From: Pseudomonadota bacterium
GTDB taxonomy: Bacteria; Pseudomonadota; Gammaproteobacteria; Burkholderiales; Burkholderiaceae_C
NCBI GenBank assembly: GCA_018242005.1
Contig: JAFECU010000255.1
Coordinates: 1-36,654 of the forward strand
Direction of reading: 5' to 3'
Length of the DNA stretch: 36,654 bases
Positions 31,033 through 36,654 of the stretch are shown in pieces. Every line of letters begins with the position of its first letter. Positions within the stretch are counted from its first letter, which is position 1. The notes beneath the pieces are model-generated. The model was given only the letters and a program-made list of their open reading frames with translations. It ran no database searches and was not told the DNA's origin. Position numbers and translations under genes: made by a program.

Positions 31033-31803
31033 TTACAGCGGCTCTATGAGCAGCTTTTCGCCGTCAAGCCGCACCTGGGCCGGCTTGCCGCGCACGTTGT
31101 CGGGCAGCTCGGTCTCGGTCGTGCGGTAGATGCCGGCCACGGAGACGAGCTGCGGCTCCAGGCAGGTGGTGAAGATGCGCGCGCTGGTGTCGCCGCGCGC
31201 GCCGGCAATGGCCCGCCCGCGCAGCGGCGCGTAGACATGGATGTTGCCGTCGGCAATCACCTCGGCGCCAAAGCTGACCACGGCCATCACCACCAGGTCG
31301 GAGCCACGCGCATAGACCTGCTGGCCCGAGCGCAGCGGCTTGTCCACCACCAGCGCGCCGGGTGCGGGCGCCGATGCGGGCACCTCGACCGGCACCTGCA
31401 CCTGCACCTCGCGCACGACTTCGCGGATCACCTCGCGCACGGGGCTCTCGCGCGGCTGCGTGCGCGGCGCGGGCAGCTCGGGCGCGGCGACCAGGCCGGC
31501 GGCATGGGCGGCGGCCATCTGCGCGGCGCTGCCGCCGCGCACGGCCACCGGCTGGGTGCGGTGGCTGCGCAGCATCTGCACCAGGGCGGCAAAGTCAATG
31601 GGCTGGTCCTCGGCCTGCAGGGCGGACAGGTCGATCAGCACCGGGTCGTTGTCGAAGAAATCGGGATCGTCGGCTCTGCGAGCCTCCAGGTCCGCGGCGG
31701 CGCTGGCGACGTCAACGGTCTTGAGCACCACGGCCACCACGGGCAGCTGGGCGCTCTTGAGGTCTAGATGGGTGCGGGCCTGGCCCGCCGTTTCAACGGC
31801 CAT
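31033..31803 (-). CDS. minC: Septum site-determining protein MinC
   Basis: A 256-residue FtsZ-polymerisation inhibitor. The N-terminal domain (about 1-110) is followed by a long Pro/Ala/Val/Arg-rich linker (REVIREVVREVQVQVPVEV region, about 140-170). The C-terminal right-handed beta-helix includes LRSGQQVYARGSDLVV, NGxIHVYAPLRGRA-like DGNIHVYAPLRGRA, GARGDTSARIF and CLEPQLVSVAGIYRT, which bind MinD. It is the first gene of the minCDE operon, preceded by a hairpin with a U-tract. The linker is longer than in E. coli MinC. Confidence 0.95.
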   Translation of the reverse strand: MAVETAGQARTHLDLKSAQLPVVAVVLKTVDVASAAADLEARRADDPDFFDNDPVLIDLSALQAEDQPIDFAALVQMLRSHRTQPVAVRGGSAAQMAAAHAAGLVAAPELPAPRTQPRESPVREVIREVVREVQVQVPVEVPASAPAPGALVVDKPLRSGQQVYARGSDLVVMAVVSFGAEVIADGNIHVYAPLRGRAIAGARGDTSARIFTTCLEPQLVSVAGIYRTTETELPDNVRGKPAQVRLDGEKLLIEPL

Positions 31804-31818
31804 GAAGCGATGGGGTGG

Positions 31819-31840
31819 AAAAAAGGCGCCGCGCGCGGCG
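31819..31840 (-). terminator. Terminator-like hairpin immediately upstream of minC
   Basis: On the minus strand CGCCG-CGCG-CGGCG (31827-31840) is followed, after CC, by six U residues (31824-31819), 15 bases before the minC start. An AT-rich -10-like stretch (ACTTTATG on the minus strand, 31853-31860) lies upstream of it. It could end transcription from pssA or attenuate a minC promoter located before it. Confidence 0.45.
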
Positions 31841-31912
31841 GCTCCTCAAAGCCATAAAGTGTACCCGGCAGCCCTCCCGGCAACTGCATCAGGAAGTGTC
31901 CGAGCTTGTGCT

Positions 31913-32533
31913 TCAGAGCTTGGGGATGCGGATGCGGCTGATCATCAGCGAGCCCGACAGCGCGAACAGCAGCACCAGCGGGTGCAGCGTGAAGCCGCCG
32001 ATCATGATCTTGCCCAGCCACAGATGCTCGCGCACGGCGCCCATGGCTGCGGCCAGTGCGAGCAGGCCCACGAGCACGATGGAGGTGGGAATGGGCGTGC
32101 CCTCGAAGTATTTCACCTTGCCGTCCTGGCCCGAGAGGGTCTCGGCCGTGATGTTGAAGCGCGCCAGTCGCGACACGCCGCAGGCCACGAAGAACGCCAG
32201 CACCACGCGGTCGTACATGCCCTGCATGCCGCAGGCGTAGGCGATGATGGCCGGAGCCACGCCGAAGGAGATCACGTCGGCCAGCGAGTCGAGCTCGCGC
32301 CCCATGGCCGAGCTCTTTTGCCGCCAGCGCGCAATGCGCCCGTCGAACACGTCGAACACCAGCGCCGCCAGCACCAGCGCGCAGGCAAAGAAGACATGGC
32401 GCCGGTCCGACGTTTCCAGAAAGGTCATGCTGGAGAACAGCGCCCCCACGCCGCAGACCGCGTTGCCCAGCGTGAACCAGTCCGCAAGGTGGAATTCGCG
32501 GATCATCGAGAAGCGTTTGTGGGGAGAGGCCAT
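31913..32533 (-). CDS. pssA: CDP-alcohol phosphatidyltransferase, phosphatidylserine synthase type
   Basis: A 206-residue inner-membrane enzyme carrying the CDP-alcohol phosphotransferase signature: D-x2-D-G-R-x2-A-R, then G-x3-D-x3-D (FDVFDGRIARWRQ followed by MGRELDSLADV). About six hydrophobic segments follow the usual pattern. It uses CDP-diacylglycerol and, in the PssA group, L-serine, to make phosphatidylserine, the precursor of phosphatidylethanolamine. The short form with N-terminal MIREFHLADWFTLGNAVCG fits type II PssA; transfer to another alcohol cannot be excluded without a tree. The gene lies 109 bp before minC and 39 bp after the crotonase-family gene, all on the same strand. Confidence 0.85.
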   Translation of the reverse strand: MASPHKRFSMIREFHLADWFTLGNAVCGVGALFSSMTFLETSDRRHVFFACALVLAALVFDVFDGRIARWRQKSSAMGRELDSLADVISFGVAPAIIAYACGMQGMYDRVVLAFFVACGVSRLARFNITAETLSGQDGKVKYFEGTPIPTSIVLVGLLALAAAMGAVREHLWLGKIMIGGFTLHPLVLLFALSGSLMISRIRIPKL

Positions 32534-32572
32534 GGCGTGATTATCGGCGCCCGCCAGGCCCGCGCCGGCACA

Positions 32573-33361
32573 TCACTGAAATCGCGGAGCGCGCTTCTCG
32601 ATGAAGGCGGTGACAGCCTCGCGGTGATCGCCCGTCTTGTGGGCGATGGCCTGGTAGCCGGCCGACAGCTCCAGCAACGTGGCCAGCGTGGCGCCCTGCC
32701 CTTCACGCAGCAGGCGCTTGGTCATGCGCATCACGGCGCCGGGGTTGGCGGCTATCTTTTCGGCCAGCGCCCGCGCCGTGGGCAGCAGCTCGCCCGGCGG
32801 CACCACGCGGCTGACCAGGCCGCAGGCCAGCGCCTCCTGCGCGCCGATGGCCTCGCCGGTGAAGGCCATCTCGGCCGCCTTGGCCATGCCGACGGCGCGC
32901 GGCAGCAGCCAGGCGCCGCCGTCGCCGGGGACGATGCCCACGCGTACAAAGCTCTCGGCAAAGGTCGCCGTGTCGGCCGCGATGCGGATGTCGCACATGC
33001 AGGTCAGGTCCAGCCCCGCGCCTATGGCCGGACCGTTGACGGCGCAGATCACGGGCACGTCGAGGTTGCACAGCGCATTCGGGATCTGCTGTATGCCCTG
33101 GCGGTATTCCTCGCGGATCAGGTCGGGCGTGAGCGCGTCGTCGAAGAAGCGCTTCATGTCCTTGACGTTGCCGCCCGAACTGAAGATGGGGCCGGCGCCG
33201 GTGAGGATGATGACCTTGACGCTGGCGTCCTTGCGCACCGCGTCGCACAGTTGCACGAACTCCGCCACCGCCGTGTTGCCGGTGAGCGCATTGCGCGTCT
33301 CGGGCTGATTCATGGTGACGGTGAGGATGGCGCCGTCGCGCTCTTGGGTCAGAAAGGCCAT
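32573..33361 (-). CDS. Enoyl-CoA hydratase/isomerase (crotonase) family protein
   Basis: A 262-residue crotonase-fold protein. The first oxyanion-hole strand is FSSGGNVKDMKRF (60-72), the second is NGPAIGAGLDLT (109-120), and the C-terminal trimerisation helix ends at KRAPRFQ. ATG 33361 is chosen because TGGAG lies about 7 bases upstream; an earlier in-frame ATG lacks one. The two catalytic glutamates of classic hydratases are replaced: by alignment, Glu144 is D118 and Glu164 is F138 (ESFVRVG), with D147 in PGDGG as another acid. The protein may be a subfamily using another base, or an isomerase. It lies 106 bp from the dehydrogenase gene. Confidence 0.85.
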   Translation of the reverse strand: MAFLTQERDGAILTVTMNQPETRNALTGNTAVAEFVQLCDAVRKDASVKVIILTGAGPIFSSGGNVKDMKRFFDDALTPDLIREEYRQGIQQIPNALCNLDVPVICAVNGPAIGAGLDLTCMCDIRIAADTATFAESFVRVGIVPGDGGAWLLPRAVGMAKAAEMAFTGEAIGAQEALACGLVSRVVPPGELLPTARALAEKIAANPGAVMRMTKRLLREGQGATLATLLELSAGYQAIAHKTGDHREAVTAFIEKRAPRFQ

Positions 33362-33373
33362 GGGGCACTCCAT

Positions 33374-33473
33374 TATCAAAAAAGGAGCTACTGGCACTTG
33401 TCATTCATGGGTTTCAGATGTTTTCAACCATTAACCCAATAAATACAGGTGCAAGCAGCTATGGTTTTCAAAG
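33374..33473. repeat. About 100-bp imperfect palindromic repeat element
   Basis: The left arm contains AGCTACTGGCACTTGT (33386-33401) and the right arm (33445-33460), read in reverse, gives AGCTGCTTGCACCTGT, 13 of 16 matching; flanking runs TATCAAAAAA and TTTTCAAA extend the pairing. The AT-rich centre holds CATGGGTTTCAG and TTAACCCAATAAA. It fills the gap between the crotonase and dehydrogenase genes and reaches the dehydrogenase stop codon. It has no coding capacity. Confidence 0.55.
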
Positions 33474-34487
33474 CACGACTTCCACGTCGGCAATGCGGCG
33501 CACCATTTCCAGCGTCATGCCCTCATGCGCCAGCAGGGCCTGGCCCGCCACGTCGTGCCAATACGACTCACTGCCGGCGCTCTGGCGCCAGGCGTGCAGG
33601 CGGCGCGTGAACAGCTGCAGGTCGTATTCGGCCGTGAAGCCGATGGCGCCGTGGATGGCGTGGGCCAGTTCGCTCACGGCCAGTGCCGCCTCGCTGCAGC
33701 GCGCCTTGGCCGTGGCCACGCGCAGGCGATCGGGCTGCCAGCCTGCGCCGCTGCAGCCCAGCTGCGCGGCCATGCGCGCGGCGAAGACATGCTCGCTCAT
33801 CACGGCCAGCTGATGCTGTATGGCCTGAAACTTGCCAATGGGGCGGCCGAACTGCTGGCGCTCGTTGGCGTATTGCAGCGTGCGCTGGAACACCTGGGCC
33901 AGCGCGCCCGCCATCTGCGGCGCCAGCACCGCGGCCTGCAGCGTGCGCGCATCGGCATCCCGTTCGATGCTGGGCGCGGCCTGCACCTGCGCGGCTGTCC
34001 AGGTGCATGCGGCATCGAGCGGCAGCGCCTGGGGCGACTCCTGCGCGCCGGCCACGGCCATCAGTCGCCAGGCGTCGCCGGCCTGCACCAGCACCCCCTG
34101 CGCCACGCGACCGCCGCGCACCAGGACGCAGCGCAGGCCGCCATCGGCCAGCGGCTCGCCACGCGCCAGGGCGATGCTGCCCGCGGGCCGCTGCACGTCG
34201 GCCGCGGCCAGCAGGGCGCGCGCCAGCATGGTGTCGGCCAGCGGCAGTGGCAGCGCGTGCGCACCGCATTGCTCGAGCACGCCAAACACCTGCGACAGGC
34301 CCAGGCCGGCGCCGCCTTCGGCCTCGGGCAGCAGCGCATCGGGCAGGCCTGCGGCCTCGATGTGCTGCCACAGCGCGGCGGACTCGGGCGCGTCGCGGCC
34401 GCCGGCCTCGATGGCGCGCACCACGGCGCCCGTGCATTCGCCCGCCAGCAGCTGGCGGGCCGCATCGGCAAAGAGATCGTTGTCCAT
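33468..34487 (-). CDS. Acyl-CoA dehydrogenase family protein (short, FadE-like partner subunit)
   Basis: A 339-residue acyl-CoA dehydrogenase homologue with weak N-terminal and middle domains and a better-preserved C-terminal helical domain: RTLQYANERQQFGRPIGKFQAIQHQLA (a FAD-contact motif), then SELAHAIHGAIGFTAEYDLQLFTRRL. It is shorter than the usual 380-residue enzyme. Small divergent members like this often form alpha2-beta2 complexes with a larger partner. The larger dehydrogenase encoded 90 bp upstream in transcription is the evident candidate. The gap between them includes a short GC-rich hairpin. Substrate unknown. Confidence 0.85.
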   Translation of the reverse strand: MDNDLFADAARQLLAGECTGAVVRAIEAGGRDAPESAALWQHIEAAGLPDALLPEAEGGAGLGLSQVFGVLEQCGAHALPLPLADTMLARALLAAADVQRPAGSIALARGEPLADGGLRCVLVRGGRVAQGVLVQAGDAWRLMAVAGAQESPQALPLDAACTWTAAQVQAAPSIERDADARTLQAAVLAPQMAGALAQVFQRTLQYANERQQFGRPIGKFQAIQHQLAVMSEHVFAARMAAQLGCSGAGWQPDRLRVATAKARCSEAALAVSELAHAIHGAIGFTAEYDLQLFTRRLHAWRQSAGSESYWHDVAGQALLAHEGMTLEMVRRIADVEVVL

Positions 34488-34541
34488 GCACGGTCCTTTC
34501 AGTGATTCATGTCACGTTCATGCCCAGGGCTGGCATTGCTT

Positions 34542-34559
34542 CCTCCCCCAGAGGGGAGG
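34542..34559. repeat. Short GC-rich hairpin between dehydrogenase genes
   Basis: CCTCCCC (34542-34548) and GGGGAGG (34553-34559) form a 7-bp stem with a 4-base loop in the 90-bp gap. On the minus strand no U-tract follows. A purine-rich strand just before the downstream start may include the ribosome site region. Otherwise the gap shows nothing. Confidence 0.4.
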
Positions 34560-34577
34560 GAATGAAAACCGGCGCGC

Positions 34578-35735
34578 TCATCTCAGCCCCAGGCCGCGCG
34601 CGATCATGCCGCGCAGGATGTCGCGCGTGCCGCCGCGCAGCGAGAACGAGGGCGAGGCCTCGGTGATGTATTTCAGCGTCATGAGCAGTTCCACGGGCAC
34701 ATCCTCCGCCTCGCGCGCAAACAGGTCGTCGGCAATCGCCGCGGGAATCATCTGCTCCAGCGTCGTGCCCAGTTCCTTGACCAGCGCGGCCTCGACGATG
34801 GGGCTCTCGCCGCGCACCAGCTTTTCCTGTATCGCCACCGACATGGCGCGCAGCGGCGCAAGCTGGGTCAGCACCTTGCCCGCCAGGCGCGTCGCCGCCT
34901 GCGTGCGGCCCTGCGGCGTGCGCACGTAAGCCAGCCACTGGTCGAACAGCACAATGGAGGAGAACAGCCGCTCGGGCCCGCTGCGCTCAAACGCCAGCTC
35001 GGCCGTCACCTGCTCCCAGCCCTGGCCCTCGGCACCGATGAGCGCGTCGGGGCCGAGCTGCACGTTGTCGAAGAACACCTCGCAGAAATGGCGGTCGCCC
35101 GACAGGTCCTCAATGGGGCGCACGGTCACGCCCGGAAGTGACAGATCGACGATGACCTGCGACAGCCCCTTGTGGCGGTCGCTCGCCTCACCCGAGGTGC
35201 GCACCAGCGCGATCATGTACCGGCAGTGGTGGGCGTTGGTGGTCCAGATCTTCTGGCCATTCAGCACAAACCCCTTTTCATTGGGCGTGGCGCGTGTCTT
35301 CACGCTCGCCAGGTCCGAGCCCGAACCCGGCTCGCTCATGCCGATGCAAAAGAACGCCTCGCCGCGGCAGACCTGGGGGATGTAGAAGCGCTTTTGCGCC
35401 TCGGTGCCGTATTTCAGGATCAGCGGCGCGCTCTGGCGGTCGGCGATCCAGTGCGAGCCCACGGGCGCGCCACAGGCCAGGTATTCCTCGACCAGCACAT
35501 AGCGCGCAAAGGCGCTGCGCCCGCCTCCACCGTATTCGCGCGGCAGGGTGATGCCAATCCAGCCGTTCTGCCCCAGCTTGCGGCTGAGCTCCGCGCTGTA
35601 GCCGCCCCAGGAGCGCGCGCGCACATGGGCCGGCAGGCGGGCGATGGCGCTCTGCAGAAAGGCGCGCACCTCGGCGCGCAGGGCCTCGTCCTCGGCGGGA
35701 ATGCGCGTGAGCGCGAGTGAATCCAGGGTGCTCAT
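34578..35735 (-). CDS. Acyl-CoA dehydrogenase
   Basis: A 385-residue flavoenzyme of standard length: N-terminal helical domain, FAD-binding CIGMSEPGSGSDLAS (130-144) and WTTNAHHCRYMIAL (164-177), the middle beta domain and the C-terminal helices. The usual C-terminal catalytic glutamate (in YEGT of medium-chain enzymes) is absent: the segment reads LRGGTRDI. A glutamate at E250 in AFERSG aligns with the alternative base of isovaleryl-CoA dehydrogenase. The enzyme removes hydrogens from the alpha-beta bond of an acyl-CoA and passes electrons to ETF. It probably pairs with the smaller homologue downstream. It is 18 bp from the TctC gene. Confidence 0.9.
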   Translation of the reverse strand: MSTLDSLALTRIPAEDEALRAEVRAFLQSAIARLPAHVRARSWGGYSAELSRKLGQNGWIGITLPREYGGGGRSAFARYVLVEEYLACGAPVGSHWIADRQSAPLILKYGTEAQKRFYIPQVCRGEAFFCIGMSEPGSGSDLASVKTRATPNEKGFVLNGQKIWTTNAHHCRYMIALVRTSGEASDRHKGLSQVIVDLSLPGVTVRPIEDLSGDRHFCEVFFDNVQLGPDALIGAEGQGWEQVTAELAFERSGPERLFSSIVLFDQWLAYVRTPQGRTQAATRLAGKVLTQLAPLRAMSVAIQEKLVRGESPIVEAALVKELGTTLEQMIPAAIADDLFAREAEDVPVELLMTLKYITEASPSFSLRGGTRDILRGMIARGLGLR

Positions 35736-35753
35736 CCCGGTGCTCCTTGTGCG

Positions 35754-36654
35754 TTACTGCTGCGGCACCTTGGCCTGCTGCACGATGCGCTTCCACAGCG
35801 CAATCTCGCCCTTCTGGAATTCATGCATCTGTGCCGGCCCGCCGGTCATGGGCGTGGCGCCCAGGCGCTCGTAGAAGGCGCGTGTCTCGTCCATCCTGGA
35901 GATCGCGGTGAACAGCTCGGCCAGCTTCGCGGTCTCGGCCGCAGGCGTCTTGGCCGACACCATGGCACCCACCCAGGTGTAGGCCTCGAAGCCGGGCAGG
36001 CCGGCCTCGCCCATGGTGGGCACATCGGGCGCATTGGCCACGCGCTGGTCGGCGGCCACGGCCAGGACCTTCACGCGCCCGCCCCTGGCCAGCTCCAGCA
36101 CGGCCGTGACCTCGGCAAACGCGTAGTCCACCGTGCCCGAGGCCACGGCCGTCATGGTCTCGCCCGCGCTCTTGAACGGCACATGCACGGTATGCAGGCC
36201 GGCCTTGTCATTGAGCAGCTCGCCCATGAGCTGATAGCCCGCCGATCCGGCGCCAAAATTCACCTTGCCCGGGTTGGCTCGGGCATGGGCCAGCAGGCCC
36301 TGGAGGTCGCCATAGGGTGCGGTGGGCGGCACGACCAGCATGGCGGGTGCGCGCATCATCATGGTCAGGGGCGAGAAGTCCTTCACCGGGTCGTAGGGCA
36401 GTTCCTTGAACAGCGCGGCGTTCACGGCCAGCGTGGAGTTGCTGCCGATGAACACCGTGTACCCATCGGCCGGCGCCGTCAGCACCTGCTTGACGGCCAG
36501 AAAGCCGTTGGCGCCCGGCTTGTTCTCCACCACCACGGGCTGACCGGTGAGGTCCTGCAGCTTCTTGGCGAAATAGCGCGCCGAGGTGTCGGTGCCGCTA
36601 CCCGGGCCGAAGGGCACGACGAACTTGATGGTCTTGGACGGAAAGGCCTGGGCC
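35754..36654 (-). CDS. TctC/Bug-family solute-binding protein (5' end outside window)
   Basis: The C-terminal 299 residues of a Bug-type (tripartite tricarboxylate transporter) periplasmic binding protein. The signal peptide is cut off, but the mature start AQAFPSKTIKFVVPFGPGSGTD is visible, with FPSKTI and PF-PG-G-D as family marks, then RYFAKKLQDLTGQPVVVENKPGANG, the DYAFAEV loop and the ELFTAISR tail. Bug proteins bind carboxylates or aromatic acids and are greatly expanded in Burkholderiales, often without their own permease genes nearby. The neighbouring acyl-CoA dehydrogenases suggest an organic acid substrate, which is inference. The stop is TAA at 35754-35756. Confidence 0.92.
   Translation of the reverse strand, partial: AQAFPSKTIKFVVPFGPGSGTDTSARYFAKKLQDLTGQPVVVENKPGANGFLAVKQVLTAPADGYTVFIGSNSTLAVNAALFKELPYDPVKDFSPLTMMMRAPAMLVVPPTAPYGDLQGLLAHARANPGKVNFGAGSAGYQLMGELLNDKAGLHTVHVPFKSAGETMTAVASGTVDYAFAEVTAVLELARGGRVKVLAVAADQRVANAPDVPTMGEAGLPGFEAYTWVGAMVSAKTPAAETAKLAELFTAISRMDETRAFYERLGATPMTGGPAQMHEFQKGEIALWKRIVQQAKVPQQ

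Noticed and set aside
1-36654. CRISPR arrays, tRNA or rRNA genes, insertion sequences and prophage genes.
   Set aside because: No regularly spaced direct repeats, cloverleaf-type sequences, transposase, integrase or phage structural motifs were found on either strand.

Overview
The window is very GC-rich, with densely packed genes and strong GC bias at third codon positions. Gene content points to a betaproteobacterium of the Burkholderiales, most likely Comamonadaceae (the Acidovorax/Alicycliphilus/Delftia neighbourhood): a methionine synthase split at its homocysteine domain, a GTP-type PEP carboxykinase, minCDE, Bug/TctC-type binding proteins, and dispersed palindromic repeats. The genus cannot be fixed from the sequence alone. 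I saw no tRNA, rRNA, insertion sequence, phage gene or CRISPR array.

Region 1 (1-14959) is the most unusual part. After the 3' end of the homocysteine-binding half of methionine synthase (1-228), four plus-strand genes follow: a class III aminotransferase, a FemAB-like GNAT acyltransferase, a divergent arginase-fold protein and a cyclopropane-fatty-acid-synthase-type methyltransferase. Converging on them is a minus-strand chain of nine genes with almost no spacing, transcribed from 12924 down to 4981: NodT-like outer membrane factor, FtsX/MacB/DevC-like permease, ABC ATPase, lipoprotein membrane-fusion protein, HAD-IB phosphatase, esterase-like hydrolase, two small EmrE-like membrane proteins, and a DegT/DnrJ-type PLP aminotransferase. 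An OmpR-class response regulator and a sensor kinase are transcribed divergently from the chain. Taken together this looks like a system that makes, flips and exports an amine-bearing lipid or small molecule under two-component control. The product is unknown and that reading is inference.

Region 2 (15030-22650) holds an OprB-type porin followed by an MgtA-type Mg2+ P-type ATPase, an AidB-type acyl-CoA dehydrogenase, a single-ACT threonine ammonia-lyase, and a 53-residue His-rich tail-anchored-type peptide ending at a clear terminator.

Region 3 (22730-29890) holds pckG with its own promoter, a long structured leader and a terminator; a small membrane protein of unknown function; a LysR regulator overlapping a metallophosphoesterase; a universal stress protein; a TetR regulator; an alpha/beta-hydrolase whose nucleophile position is glycine; and a flavin reductase.

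Region 4 (29897-36654, all minus strand) holds the division-site operon minCDE, a phosphatidylserine-synthase-type gene, and a catabolic acyl-CoA group (crotonase-family protein, two different acyl-CoA dehydrogenases, and a TctC/Bug binding protein cut by the window edge).

Two 28-bp palindromes (4931-4958 and 15030-15057) bracket the exporter chain and its regulators. Three remnants of another dispersed repeat lie near 4966, 21075 and 33374.
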